A stretch of 32,166 bases of DNA from an uncultured Verrucomicrobiota bacterium (GCA_937872095.1 CALMNW010000036.1:1-32166); one strand, 5' to 3'. Positions 1 to 8,995 are shown, counted from the stretch's first letter. Notes: a model not told the origin generated them from the letters alone. A program made the numbers and translations.

Positions 1-56
1 CTTCAAACCAGCCTTTTCTTTATCCCCACCCGATTCCTATGGGACGGTAGTGGAAT

Positions 57-86
57 TTTTCCACACCGTGGAAAACTTTTTTCCAC
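57..86. repeat. Palindromic TTTTCCAC/GTGGAAAA repeat unit
   Basis: Three arms of the same sequence follow one another. TTTTCCAC (57-64) is separated by ACC from GTGGAAAA (68-75), and that arm is separated by CTT from a second TTTTCCAC (79-86). Either pair can form an 8-bp stem, so the element can fold in two alternative ways. It lies about 60 nt past the stop codon of the molybdenum hydroxylase large subunit on the minus strand. The same core recurs at 17262-17331, also past the end of an operon, so it looks like a dispersed intergenic repeat. Its function is not known from the sequence. Confidence 0.6.
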
Positions 87-93
87 GCTACGT

Positions 94-121
94 AAAACTT
101 GCGCGGGTTTGATCAACCGCG
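94..121 (-). terminator. Possible intrinsic terminator after the Mo-hydroxylase operon
   Basis: On the minus strand, 28 nt after the stop codon ending at 149, an imperfect stem with arms at 115-121 and 102-109 (CGCGGTT against AACCCGCG, one bulged base, loop GATCA) is followed four bases later by TTTT (94-97). The T run is short, so this is a weak candidate. It is the best one found downstream of the last gene of the operon. The palindromic repeat at 57-86 lies just beyond and could add to termination. Confidence 0.35.
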
Positions 122-148
122 ATTTATCGCACCCGGGAACTTCAGGAG

Positions 149-2572
149 CTATTTGGCGCCGCCGGTGTCGAACGGATAGTCGCAAGGCCTTCCGCGGAAG
201 CAGAATCCGAGGTTGTCGCCCTTGACGTCGTCGTATTCGATCCCGCGCAGCGCCAGCGCCGTTTTCTCGGCAGTCAGCGGCATGGTTTTGAGGCGAACGC
301 CGACGGCATCGGCGATGGCGTCGGCCACCATGGGCGCGCAGGCGACCATGGTGTGCTCGCCCACCCCGCGCGCGCCGAAGGGGCCGTCGGGCTGGGCGGT
401 CTCGAGGATGATCGGCACGATCTCGCCGGGGCAGTCGAGCGCGGTCGGGATCTTGTAGTCCGTGAAGTTCGGGTTGAGGAGGCGCCCGTTGGCGCCGTAG
501 CGGATGTCTTCGTAGAGGGCCGTGGCGAGGCCTTGGACGATGCCGCCGACGATCTGGCCGTCGACGAGCTCGGGGTTGATCGCCTTGCCGGCGTCCACCG
601 CGAGCGCGGTTTTGAGGACGGCCAGCTTGCCGGTTTCCTTGTCCACTTCCACGACGACGCCGGCGCAGCCGACGGTGTAGTGCACGTTGGGGTGGCCGCC
701 CTGGCTGGTTTCGGGATCGCCCAGCGCGGAGGTGAACTCCGGCATGAACATGCCCGTGCCGTGGATGGGCCCGCCGATGAAGTTGCCGTTGGGCCGCATG
801 ATGCCGTCGATGACGAAATCCCGGAACGGCAGGGCGAGTTTCTTGTCCTTGCGGCTCTTGACGCATTCGTCGGCGAGGTAGAGATCCTCGGCCTTCAAAT
901 GCTTGGCGCGGGCGACGGTGGCGAGGAGGCGGGTCTTCACCTCTTCGGCGGCGGCGCGGACGGCGTTGCCGCAGCTCCAGGTGACGTGCGAACCGACGGT
1001 CTGCCATTCGTAGGGGTTGCGGTCGGTGTCGGGCGTCTCGACGCGGATTTTCTCCACGGGGACGGTCAGCACCTCGGCGGCGCACTGCGCCATGACGGTC
1101 AGGAAGCCCTGGCCGATCTCCATGCCGGAGACCGTCAGGTTCAGGGAGCCGTCCTCGTTGAACTTGAGGAAAGCGGCGGACGAGGCGTTCGGCGGCATGG
1201 CCGGCGCCTTCCAGAAGCACGCCAGGCCCTTGCCGATGGCCTTGCCGGGCTTGGCGGCCTTTTCCTTCCGGCCCCAGCGGATTTCCTTGGCGATGCGGTC
1301 GATGGCCCCGCGCAGGTTGCCCGGGTTCATGTGCGCGCCGTAGGCCAGCGTATCGCCTTCCTGGATCGCGTTGAGCCGGCGGAACTTCACCGGATCCATG
1401 CCGATGGCCTGGGCGACGCGCGTGATGTGCGACTCGAGGCCGAAGTGGAACTCCGAGTAGCCGAAACCGCGGTAGGCGCCGCACGGCGGCATGTTGGTGT
1501 AGACGCAGACCGAGTCGATCTTGACGTTGGGCACGCTGTAGGGGCCCGTGGCCGAAAGGCCGACGGCGTTCACGACGTTGGCGCCGTATTCCGCCGACGC
1601 GCCGGCGTCCCAGTGCAGGGTGTGCTCGAGGGCGACGATCTTGCCGCTCTTCTTCACGCCCATCTTGATGCGGGCGATGACGCCCTGCCGCTGCGAGGTG
1701 TTCATGAACTCCTGCTCGCGGGTCCAGTTCAGCTTGACCGGACGGCCCTTCATCGCGATGGCCAGCACGGCGGCGATGATTTCCATCGAGACGCCGGCCT
1801 TGCCGCCGAAACCGCCGCCGACGTAGGGCGTCACGATGCGGATGTCGCGATGCGTCAGGCCGAACGGCTTGAGCGCGGTGGCCATGACGTTGCGCTGGGC
1901 AAACGGCGACTGCGACGACGCCCACAGCGTGAGGCGGCCGGAAAGGTCGAACAGGCCCGTCACGGCGTGGGGCTCGATGGGGCAGTGCGCGTAGCGCGGC
2001 ACCGTGTAGGTGTCCTCGAGGATGAAATCGGCCTGCTTGAAGCCCTGGGCGACGTTGCCCTTGCGGGTCTTGCGCCAATGGGCGATGTTGGTGCCCGCGC
2101 GCGGGAAGAACCACGGCACTTTCTGGTAGTTGCCGAGGTCGGGATGGATGAGGACGGCATCCTTTTTCAAGGCTTCGCCGAGGCTCAGCACGGTCGGCAG
2201 CGGTTCGTAGTCGATCCGAACCAGCTTGGCGGCGCGCAGGGCGGCCTCGGGGGTTTCGGCGATGACGGCGGCGATCTGCTCGCCGACGAAGCGCACGCGG
2301 TCCTGCGCGAAGATGTAGCGGTCCTGCATGTAGAGCCCGAACATGTACGGGAAGTCCTTGCCCGTCACCACGCGGACGACGCCGGGTTCCTTCTCCGCCT
2401 TCGAGACGTCGACCTTCTTGAGCTTGGCGTGGGCGCGCGTGCTCTCCACCACCACGGCGTGCAGCAGTCCGGGACCGAAATCGAGGTCGTCCACGTACTG
2501 CGCGGCGCCCGTCACTTTGGCCAGCCCGTCCACGCGGACGGACGAGGATCCGACGATTTTCGTTTTGCTCAT
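149..2572 (-). CDS. Molybdenum hydroxylase large (Mo-cofactor) subunit, xanthine dehydrogenase family
   Basis: This 807-residue protein is the molybdopterin-binding catalytic subunit of a three-part Mo hydroxylase, a cytoplasmic enzyme class that hydroxylates purines, N-heterocycles or aldehydes with water-derived oxygen. Visible family motifs are the cofactor loop GGGFGGK (252-258), the active-site loop GAYRGFG (365-371, XDH-like and not the CO-dehydrogenase AYRCSFR type), GMEIGQGF (483-490) and the catalytic glutamate in GARGVGEH (E739). The residue after Glu is His where many relatives have Pro. The ATG at 2572 was chosen because it begins the conserved sequence and shares an ATGA overlap with the Fe-S subunit; the frame stays open further upstream only as a shadow of that gene. 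It is the last gene of the operon. The substrate cannot be told from the sequence, and about 25 C-terminal residues extend past the usual core. Confidence 0.9.
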   Translation of the reverse strand: MSKTKIVGSSSVRVDGLAKVTGAAQYVDDLDFGPGLLHAVVVESTRAHAKLKKVDVSKAEKEPGVVRVVTGKDFPYMFGLYMQDRYIFAQDRVRFVGEQIAAVIAETPEAALRAAKLVRIDYEPLPTVLSLGEALKKDAVLIHPDLGNYQKVPWFFPRAGTNIAHWRKTRKGNVAQGFKQADFILEDTYTVPRYAHCPIEPHAVTGLFDLSGRLTLWASSQSPFAQRNVMATALKPFGLTHRDIRIVTPYVGGGFGGKAGVSMEIIAAVLAIAMKGRPVKLNWTREQEFMNTSQRQGVIARIKMGVKKSGKIVALEHTLHWDAGASAEYGANVVNAVGLSATGPYSVPNVKIDSVCVYTNMPPCGAYRGFGYSEFHFGLESHITRVAQAIGMDPVKFRRLNAIQEGDTLAYGAHMNPGNLRGAIDRIAKEIRWGRKEKAAKPGKAIGKGLACFWKAPAMPPNASSAAFLKFNEDGSLNLTVSGMEIGQGFLTVMAQCAAEVLTVPVEKIRVETPDTDRNPYEWQTVGSHVTWSCGNAVRAAAEEVKTRLLATVARAKHLKAEDLYLADECVKSRKDKKLALPFRDFVIDGIMRPNGNFIGGPIHGTGMFMPEFTSALGDPETSQGGHPNVHYTVGCAGVVVEVDKETGKLAVLKTALAVDAGKAINPELVDGQIVGGIVQGLATALYEDIRYGANGRLLNPNFTDYKIPTALDCPGEIVPIILETAQPDGPFGARGVGEHTMVACAPMVADAIADAVGVRLKTMPLTAEKTALALRGIEYDDVKGDNLGFCFRGRPCDYPFDTGGAK

Positions 2573-3063
2573 GACCGGGCCCTCCGGGAGGCGGGTTTTT
2601 TCTTGGCCGACTTCTTCGCGACGGCCAAGACGGTTGCGACGATGGGCGCGTAGCCGGTGCAGCGGCAGAGGTTGCCGGCGAGGGCTTCGCGAACGTCGTG
2701 TTCGCTGGGCTGCGGCTTTTCGACCAACAGGGCCGAGGCGGACAGGATCACGCCGGGGGCGCAGAATCCGCACTGGAACACGTTGTTTTTCACGAACGCC
2801 TTCTGCAGGGCCGTCGGGCCGGCCTTCCCCACCCCTTCGAGGGTGACGACCGACTGGCCGTCGACTTCGATGGCGAGAATGAGACAGCTGCGCACGGCTT
2901 TGCCGTCCAGCAAGACGGTGCAGGCGCCGCAATCGCCGCGGCCGCAGCCTTCCTTGGGCGTCTTGACGCCGAGTTTGGCGCGCAGGACGTCGAGCAGGGT
3001 TTCGTTGGGGGCCACCGCCACGCGGCGGACCTCCCCGTTCAAGCGGATGGCGATTTCCTTCAT
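2569..3063 (-). CDS. Molybdenum hydroxylase small [2Fe-2S] subunit
   Basis: This 164-residue protein is the two-cluster iron-sulfur subunit that passes electrons between the Mo centre and FAD. The plant-type [2Fe-2S] ligands are C40, C45, C48 and C60 in the N-terminal ferredoxin-like half. The second cluster is bound by C98 and C101 (QCGFCAPG) and C133 and C135 (NLCRCTGY) in the helical C-terminal half. All eight cysteines of the family are present. Length is normal, apart from a short basic tail rich in Lys, Arg and Ser after residue 149. It overlaps the FAD-subunit gene upstream and the large-subunit gene downstream by 4 nt each (ATGA), which points to translational coupling and balanced synthesis of the three chains. 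CoxS, XdhC and NdhF-type small subunits belong to the same family, so the substrate is open. Confidence 0.93.
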   Translation of the reverse strand: MKEIAIRLNGEVRRVAVAPNETLLDVLRAKLGVKTPKEGCGRGDCGACTVLLDGKAVRSCLILAIEVDGQSVVTLEGVGKAGPTALQKAFVKNNVFQCGFCAPGVILSASALLVEKPQPSEHDVREALAGNLCRCTGYAPIVATVLAVAKKSAKKKPASRRARS

Positions 3064-3965
3064 TGCGCGTCCTCCTCCATGACGTTGATGCCGTAGGCCG
3101 GACCGCGGCCCGCGAGGCGCGCGGCCGCGAGGCGGACGGCGCGCTTGAGCATGACGCCGACCATGAGCCGGCGGTAGATGTCCGAGCTGCGGATGTCGGT
3201 GATGGGCGCCACTTCGGCTTCGGCCAAGGCGACGGCCTTCTTCAGCAGCGCGGCGTCCGGCTTCTTGACGCCCTTGAGCAGGCGTTCGACCTTCGGCCCG
3301 CGGATGGGCGTGGGCGCGACGGAGCCGTAGGCCACGCGCCAGACGCCCTTGGCGTCCACGCGCACGCCCACGCTGGCCTGCGCGAGATCTTCGCCGCGGT
3401 AGCGCTTGAGCTTGGCGAACGCGCCGGCGTGCTTCGCCAGCGGCAGGCTGAAGCCCAGGACGATGCCGCCCTTGGCCAGCGCGGTGCGGCGCGGGCCCAG
3501 GAACCACTGCTTCATGGGAATGCGCTTCTGCCCGCGCGGCGTCGCCACGTGGACGACCGCTTCGTGGACGAGCAAGGTCGGCCCGCTGTCGCAGCACGGC
3601 ACGGCCGAGCAGACGTTGCCGCCGATCGTGGCGCGGTTGCGCACGCCGACGGACGCGACCAGGCCCGACGATTCGACGAGCAGCGGCGCGTGCCTTTTCA
3701 CCAGGGGCGATGCGATGATCTCGGCGAAGGTCGCGGCCGCGCCGATCCAGAGCTTGCCGCCCTTCAGGCGGATGCCGCGCAGTTCGGCCAGACCCTTGAG
3801 ATCCACCAGCCGGCCGGGGCTGACGGCGCCGTCGCGCAGCCAGGCGACCAGATCGGTGCCGCCCGCGAGAGAAACGGCGCCGCCGGGAACCGGACGGGCC
3901 AGCAGGGCCAGCGCCTCTTTCAGGCTCGCCGGCTTGGCGTAATCGAATTCGTGCGCAATGCTCAT
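3060..3965 (-). CDS. Molybdenum hydroxylase FAD-binding subunit
   Basis: This 301-residue protein is the medium, FAD-binding subunit (CoxM/XdhB-like) of the same enzyme and would hand electrons to NAD+ or another acceptor. FAD-contact motifs AGGTDL (34-39) and RATIGGN (111-117) are intact, and the C-terminal CO-dehydrogenase flavoprotein-like domain follows. The segment after TIGGN reads CSAVPCCDS, with two adjacent cysteines where relatives usually have small residues such as Ala-Ala. There is no insert for an extra [4Fe-4S] cluster of the 4-hydroxybenzoyl-CoA reductase type. The ATG at 3965 overlaps the stop of the sugar-phosphate transferase gene (ATGA at 3962-3965). The Mo-hydroxylase genes are therefore joined to the polysaccharide operon with no space for a separate promoter between them, although one could lie inside the upstream gene. 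Confidence 0.9.
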   Translation of the reverse strand: MSIAHEFDYAKPASLKEALALLARPVPGGAVSLAGGTDLVAWLRDGAVSPGRLVDLKGLAELRGIRLKGGKLWIGAAATFAEIIASPLVKRHAPLLVESSGLVASVGVRNRATIGGNVCSAVPCCDSGPTLLVHEAVVHVATPRGQKRIPMKQWFLGPRRTALAKGGIVLGFSLPLAKHAGAFAKLKRYRGEDLAQASVGVRVDAKGVWRVAYGSVAPTPIRGPKVERLLKGVKKPDAALLKKAVALAEAEVAPITDIRSSDIYRRLMVGVMLKRAVRLAAARLAGRGPAYGINVMEEDAQ

Positions 3966-5455
3966 GGATGTCCTCCGTTGGGGTTCGGGGCCGCTTCCGT
4001 CTCGTCGGCGGCGCCGAGCAATTCTTCGAGCTTGTCGGGAATCGGCAGGAAGCTGTCGTCCTCGTGGCGCAGGCCGACCAGGATCGTCTTGAACGTGCGC
4101 AGCAGGATCGAGACGTCCAGCAAGAAGCCCATGTTCTTGATGTAATAGAGGTCGAACTGCAGCTTGCGGGCGGCGGCCTCGAAGCTGGCGGCATAGGGGT
4201 AACGAACCTGCGCCCAGCCGGTCAGCCCGGGCTGGACGAGATGGCGTTCGTCGTAGAACGGGATGAACTCGGCGAGCTTCTCGGTGAATTCCGGCCGTTC
4301 GGGACGCGGGCCGACCAAGCTCATCTCGCCCTTGAGGATGTTGAACAGCTGGGGAATTTCGTCGATGCGCCATTTGCGGAGATAGTAGCCGACGCGGGTC
4401 ACGCGGGCATCTTGTTTGCAGGCCCAGACCGCGCCGCCGGCCTCCGCGTCGCTGCGCATGGTGCGCAGCTTGTAGAGGACGTAGGGGGCGCCGCCCATGC
4501 CCACGCGCGTTTGCCGATAGATGACCGCTCCGGGCGAGGTCAGCTTGATCAGGAGACCGGCCAGCAAAATCAGCGGGATGCCGAGCACCAGGCCGATCAA
4601 CGAAACGACGATGTCCGTGGCGCGCTTGATTTTCCGGATCTGCATCACGGAACTGTTCAACGCGACGGTCATCAGCCATTCGTCGTTGATGTGGGCCAGC
4701 GGAATTTCCTGCGCCAGTTCCTCGGACAAGGAGACGTAATCCATGATTTCCACGCCGGCATAGCGCAGCGGACGCAACCGGGAAAGCAGCTCGTGGCTGC
4801 GCATGGGCGACACGGAGAGCAACAGGACGGAGACGTCGTGGGCTTCGACCAGCCGGCCCAAATCGTCGGCCGAACCGAGCACGGGCGGCGACGCCCCGTA
4901 GGCCGGTGCCGGCACGGCGCCGCAGATCGCCAAGCCGGCCACGCTATACAGCGAGGACGGATTTTCCTTCAGCAGGCGCAGCAGATCGGCGGCGCGGTCG
5001 GGATGGTCGCACAGCACCATCGCCCGTTTGAGGAAAAGCCCTCGCCGGACCAGCGACATGAACAAGCGGCGCAAGGCGTAGGCCAGCCCCAAGATCAGGA
5101 GGGAGGAGATGGCCCAGATGCCGCGGCCGAGGGTCATCTGCGGCCGGGTATAGAGCAGCAGGCCCGTGATGCCGGCGGCGATGCTCGTCACCACCAAGGG
5201 CAGGAAATCGAAATCCACGCGGCGGCTGCGCGTCGGCGGTTCGTACATGCCGCCGGCATAGAACACCAGCATGTAGACCAAGACGGCGCCGACCAGCGAC
5301 CCCCAGTTGTCCAGCAGGTATTCCTGTCCGACGTCGAATCCCAACCGCAGAAAGACCGCCGCCAACTGGGCCAGCACGATGATCAACCAGTCGCCCAAGG
5401 TCAAAAACAAGTGGCGGCTGGAAACCTGCAGGCCGCGATGGAAAATGACAACCAC
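3962..5455 (-). CDS. Polyprenyl-phosphate sugar-1-phosphate transferase (WbaP/WcaJ-like initiating enzyme)
   Basis: This 497-residue inner-membrane protein should start a glycan by moving a sugar-1-phosphate from a nucleotide sugar to undecaprenyl phosphate. The N-terminal half has about four membrane segments (roughly 17-38, 52-70, 83-102, 113-130), followed by a Rossmann-like CoA-binding-type domain (about 140-260). The catalytic bacterial sugar transferase domain runs from about 274 to 465: KRATDIVVS and a hydrophobic re-entrant helix (281-305), RQTRVG (314-319), YKLRTM (328-333), RKWRIDEIPQ (360-369) and LVGPRPERPE (380-389). Length fits the PHPT family. The start is GTG at 5455, with AGGAG ten bases upstream. 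It follows the BY-kinase gene by 32 nt and overlaps the FAD-subunit gene downstream. Sugar specificity (Glc, Gal or other) is not readable. Confidence 0.9.
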   Translation of the reverse strand: MVVIFHRGLQVSSRHLFLTLGDWLIIVLAQLAAVFLRLGFDVGQEYLLDNWGSLVGAVLVYMLVFYAGGMYEPPTRSRRVDFDFLPLVVTSIAAGITGLLLYTRPQMTLGRGIWAISSLLILGLAYALRRLFMSLVRRGLFLKRAMVLCDHPDRAADLLRLLKENPSSLYSVAGLAICGAVPAPAYGASPPVLGSADDLGRLVEAHDVSVLLLSVSPMRSHELLSRLRPLRYAGVEIMDYVSLSEELAQEIPLAHINDEWLMTVALNSSVMQIRKIKRATDIVVSLIGLVLGIPLILLAGLLIKLTSPGAVIYRQTRVGMGGAPYVLYKLRTMRSDAEAGGAVWACKQDARVTRVGYYLRKWRIDEIPQLFNILKGEMSLVGPRPERPEFTEKLAEFIPFYDERHLVQPGLTGWAQVRYPYAASFEAAARKLQFDLYYIKNMGFLLDVSILLRTFKTILVGLRHEDDSFLPIPDKLEELLGAADETEAAPNPNGGHP

Positions 5456-5487
5456 TGCGATTCAACTCCTCGCCCGGCGACCGCGGA

Positions 5488-7722
5488 TCAGGTCGCCGTC
5501 TTTTCCCGACCGGGAGACGCGGAAGGGGCCTCCTCCTCATACCGATAATCGTAGCCGTAATAATGGTAATATCCGGAAGCTCCATAGTTGCCCATGCGGG
5601 CCAAGTCCAGATTGTTCAGTACGAAGCCCAGCAGATTGGCGCCGCGCGAGAGCAGTTGGCGAACCGCCACGGCCACCAGTTTGCGCGAGGTCCGCCCGCC
5701 CCAGACCACCAGCAAGACGCCATCGGTCTGGGAAGCGATCACCGTGGATTCCGACACCGCGAGGATCGGCGGCGCATCCAGCACGACCAAATCGTAGATT
5801 TCCGATGCGTGGGCCAGAAATTCCTTCATTTCCCGCCGGAGGACGAGTTCCGCCGGGTTGTCGGGAAACGCGCCGGTGCCGATCAGGTCCAGCCCTTCCA
5901 CCGCCGTATGCTGCACGACCTGGTCCAGCTTCGCGTGGCCCGTCAGGATTTCGGACAGCCCGCGGCCGGCCTGCAGGCCGAAGAAGCGATGGATTCCGCC
6001 GCGGTGCAAGTCGGCATCCACCATCAAAACCTTGTGGCCCGTTTGCGCGAAGCTGGTAGCCAGATTCGCGCTGGTCGTCGTCTTGCCTTCCTTCGGAACC
6101 GCCGAGATGACCGTCAAGGTCCGGAAGGGCTTGCCGGACGGGTTGAGCAGCAAGGCGGAGCGTATGTTGCGGTAGGCTTCGGCAAATCCGCTGGAGGGAT
6201 CCACGTTGCCCAGCCAATACGACGCATCGTCCGTTTGCTTCCAGTGGGCGGTCGGAACCAATCCGAGATAGGGCGCGCCTAGACTCCGAACGACTTCTTC
6301 CGGATAGCGGATGGAATCGTCCATGAATTCCAGGGCGAAAATCAGTCCGATGCCGATCGCCAACCCGATCAGGGCCGCCAGGAAAAGGCTTTGCAGGTTC
6401 CGGGGTTTCAACGGACCGCCGGGCACGATCGCGCGTTCCAAAATCCGCACGGATTCCAGCTGGATGCCGGCCGAAATGTCGATCTCCTGCAGGCGGTTGA
6501 AAATCAGATCGTAGAGCCCTTGCAGACGCTTCAGGTTGCGCTGAAGCCCTTCGTATTCCTTCTGTTTGCGGTCAATCTCCAGCGCCTGTTCTTCCCACTC
6601 CTGCTCCACGTGCCGGGCCGCCTTTTCCTTGATGTTCAAGGCCTCCAGCTGGGAATAATACTGTTTCAGGGCGAACTGGATCTCCACTTTGAGGGCGTCC
6701 TCGTTTTGCTGAAGTTTCAGCTGCGTTTCCTGGATCAGCGGATGCTCGTCCTTGTATTTCTTCCGGTAGGCGATCAGCTGGGCTTCGAGCAGCGCGTTCT
6801 CGCGCTTCAGATTGTCCCAATTCGGCGGCGCCACCACCCCGTGCTCGAGCAGGCTTTCCGCGCCTTCCTCCGTCGTTTCCCCTTCCCCGACGGCGCCGGC
6901 GGCCGGCGCTTCCGAGGGGGCGGGCAAGCCATATTCCAACGTGGCCAAGACGACTTCGTCCGACGCCTGGGTCAACAGGGGTTGCTGGGCTTCCAGCAGC
7001 ATGCGCTGCGTCCGGTATTCGGCGGACTTCCGGGACAAACTGGCCAGCAAGTTCGCCGCGACGTTGCCCCGTTCCTGGATGCCCACCACGCTGTTTTCGC
7101 GCACGAACGCCAGCAGATCCCCTTCCATCTTCGTGATTTTTTCGAGGAGATCGCCGGCTTGGCGGGAAAGGTTCTCGCCGGTGCTCTGGGAACTGCCGCT
7201 CCGCTCCTCGGCCTTGTAGTCGATGTAGGCGTCGGCGATCGCGTTGGCGTAATCGGCGCAAAAGGCCGGATCCAAGCCCGTCACCTTGATGGCGAGGATG
7301 GCGGTTTGCCAAACCGGGCCCACCGACATGCCGCGGAACTTTTCACCGAACTCCTGCGACGTGATGTTCAGCTTTTCCCGGGCGCGACGGACGACGTCGC
7401 GGCTGCGGATCACGTTGCACTGCGTCGTGATGTAATCCCCCACGATCGCATCCGCGTCGCGCGGCTGCAGACTGGCGGGAATTCCGACGGATCGCGTCAG
7501 CTGCAATTTGGCCGTCGCCTGGTATTCCGGCACCTGCCGGGCCATCATCACCAGCATGATCACCACGGACGTCATGAAGCAAAGCAAGAGCAGCCACAGG
7601 CGCTTCGCGATCATGTAGAAGTATTTCCGGATGTCCAAGCCCTTGGCGGCACCCAGCGGATTCTCCGCCTCCGCAGGCGGCGGCGTCGCCATCGATTCCG
7701 GCCGTTGTATCATTTCGCGCAT
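5488..7722 (-). CDS. Wzc-like polysaccharide co-polymerase with BY-kinase domain
   Basis: This 744-residue protein is an inner-membrane chain-length regulator fused to a bacterial tyrosine kinase. It would control polymer length and export through its cycle of oligomerisation and autophosphorylation. The order of parts is a Wzz domain with TM1 (about 40-60), a long periplasmic region with coiled coil (about 305-415), the proline-rich PGGPLKPRN next to TM2 (434-442, TM about 444-465), then the kinase. Kinase motifs are Walker A SAVPKEGKTTT (540-550), Walker A' VLMVDADLHR (565-574) and Walker B LVVLDAPP (645-652). The tyrosine cluster GYYHYYGYDYRY (717-728) carries seven tyrosines and is the expected autophosphorylation site. 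An acidic low-complexity stretch lies near 270-290. The ATG at 7722 lies one base after the stop of the exporter gene; a second Met three residues on is an alternative start. Confidence 0.92.
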   Translation of the reverse strand: MREMIQRPESMATPPPAEAENPLGAAKGLDIRKYFYMIAKRLWLLLLCFMTSVVIMLVMMARQVPEYQATAKLQLTRSVGIPASLQPRDADAIVGDYITTQCNVIRSRDVVRRAREKLNITSQEFGEKFRGMSVGPVWQTAILAIKVTGLDPAFCADYANAIADAYIDYKAEERSGSSQSTGENLSRQAGDLLEKITKMEGDLLAFVRENSVVGIQERGNVAANLLASLSRKSAEYRTQRMLLEAQQPLLTQASDEVVLATLEYGLPAPSEAPAAGAVGEGETTEEGAESLLEHGVVAPPNWDNLKRENALLEAQLIAYRKKYKDEHPLIQETQLKLQQNEDALKVEIQFALKQYYSQLEALNIKEKAARHVEQEWEEQALEIDRKQKEYEGLQRNLKRLQGLYDLIFNRLQEIDISAGIQLESVRILERAIVPGGPLKPRNLQSLFLAALIGLAIGIGLIFALEFMDDSIRYPEEVVRSLGAPYLGLVPTAHWKQTDDASYWLGNVDPSSGFAEAYRNIRSALLLNPSGKPFRTLTVISAVPKEGKTTTSANLATSFAQTGHKVLMVDADLHRGGIHRFFGLQAGRGLSEILTGHAKLDQVVQHTAVEGLDLIGTGAFPDNPAELVLRREMKEFLAHASEIYDLVVLDAPPILAVSESTVIASQTDGVLLVVWGGRTSRKLVAVAVRQLLSRGANLLGFVLNNLDLARMGNYGASGYYHYYGYDYRYEEEAPSASPGREKTAT

Positions 7723-7723
7723 G

Positions 7724-8920
7724 TCAGAGCCCCAACAGTCCTTTCTCCGGCACAATCACCACGTCGCCGTCCTGCAGGGGCACGTCCTCTTCGAACGAGC
7801 CTTCCTTCAAAATCCGGCCCACGTCGACCACCAAGGTTTTCTTGCTGCCGTCCGGCGCGGTCCGTTGGATCTGGACCTTGCCGGGATTGGCAAAGTCCGT
7901 CACGCCGCCTTGCTCCAAAATCAACCGCGCCACCGTCGCGTTGGGGCCCGACCGCAACGACACGGCGCCGGGCTTGTTGACCTCGCCCAGCAGATAGACC
8001 TGCTCGCGAACCTGGTTGGCGGACGAAGGAACGAAAAAGATGTCGCCCTTTTGCAGCGGCAGATTCATGCTCATGTCCGCCGCTCCGAACAGGCGCTGGA
8101 GATCCAGCGGCACGAGGGCATATTCCCCGTTGGCCCGCGGACGCAGGATGCGGGCTCCGCTCCAATCCGCGCTGGGGCTCAATCCGCCGACCAGCGTCAC
8201 GGTCTTGATGACGTCCAAGCCTTCCGTATACGGCTTGAATCCCGGCGAGCCGACTTCGCCCAAGGCCAAGAATTCGTCGCGGCCCTCTTCTTTGCCCCGG
8301 GAAGGCACGATGACGATGTCGCGCGGACGCAAATACTGGTCTTTCGAGAAATCCAGCGTGTCCAGCATCGCCTGGACGTTCACTTCGATGCTCTGCCGCT
8401 CCATGCTCCCCCCCGGCACCCAGCGCAGGATGCGCACCCGGTCGCCGGCGGCGTCGGCCGCCAAACCTCCGCTGCGGGAAATGGCCTCCATCAGCGTCAA
8501 AATCGAATCCCCCCGAAACGGCAAACTGCCCGGCGAACGGATGGCGCCCGTCATGAGAACGTCGCCCTCCACGAAGTTGGCGACCGAAATGCTGACGTTC
8601 GCGTCCTTGAAGTACTTCTCTTCCAGCACGGACTCCAGCTTGCGCGCCGCCTCGTCGGCCGTGAGTTCGGCGATCACGATCCGGCCCGCGAACCCGAAGT
8701 CGACGGTGCCGTCGCCGGCCACCGAATAGACCCGGGTCATGTCGGGCTGTTCCCGCACGGAGATGTTCAGGCGATCCCCCGCCAGAATGCGCCGCACGGA
8801 AGAATCGATCTTCTCCTGCGCGATCGCCGGCCGCCCCCCGTCCCAGGCCAGAGCCCATCCCAACCCGATCCAAAGGAGCAGGCGACCGACCGCCGCAAAT
8901 TGAAAACCGCAGGATTTCAT
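7724..8920 (-). CDS. Periplasmic polysaccharide export protein (OPX/Wza-like, three SLBB repeats)
   Basis: This 398-residue secreted protein belongs to the outer-membrane polysaccharide export (OPX) family. A signal peptide (1-34, cleavage after AIA) is of the general type, with no lipobox cysteine, unlike the lipoprotein Wza. The Poly_export domain follows (about 40-115). Three SLBB-type repeats then begin near GDVLMTGAIRSPG (118), FLALGEVGSPG (about 222) and VYLLGEVNKPG (about 309). The chain stops at VIVPEKGLLGL, directly after the last SLBB unit, so the C-terminal amphipathic helix by which Wza crosses the outer membrane appears to be absent. It may therefore work with the beta-barrel encoded just upstream. 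The ATG at 8920 gives a full signal peptide. It is followed after one base by the BY-kinase gene, which fits a stoichiometric export complex. Confidence 0.9.
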   Translation of the reverse strand: MKSCGFQFAAVGRLLLWIGLGWALAWDGGRPAIAQEKIDSSVRRILAGDRLNISVREQPDMTRVYSVAGDGTVDFGFAGRIVIAELTADEAARKLESVLEEKYFKDANVSISVANFVEGDVLMTGAIRSPGSLPFRGDSILTLMEAISRSGGLAADAAGDRVRILRWVPGGSMERQSIEVNVQAMLDTLDFSKDQYLRPRDIVIVPSRGKEEGRDEFLALGEVGSPGFKPYTEGLDVIKTVTLVGGLSPSADWSGARILRPRANGEYALVPLDLQRLFGAADMSMNLPLQKGDIFFVPSSANQVREQVYLLGEVNKPGAVSLRSGPNATVARLILEQGGVTDFANPGKVQIQRTAPDGSKKTLVVDVGRILKEGSFEEDVPLQDGDVVIVPEKGLLGL

Positions 8921-8995
8921 GGGCGCAATCTACATGAAAAAAACCGCCGGGACAATGGCGGATTTTCATTTCCGGACGCGGGACTTCCGGAGCGG

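Noticed and set aside
353-2653. A 766-codon open frame on the plus strand across the Mo-hydroxylase genes
   Set aside because: It lies opposite a gene with clear family motifs, has a composition of Val, Asp, Gly, Ala and His repeats typical of GC-rich antisense frames, and shows no domain.
2573-2932. 120-codon upstream extension of the Mo-hydroxylase large subunit
   Set aside because: The extension overlaps the Fe-S subunit gene and is very basic. The conserved sequence starts at the ATG at 2572, which overlaps the Fe-S stop codon.
149-3965. Aerobic carbon monoxide dehydrogenase (CoxMSL)
   Set aside because: The large subunit has AYRGFG at the active-site loop instead of the AYRCSFR signature, so a purine or heterocycle-type hydroxylase is more likely.
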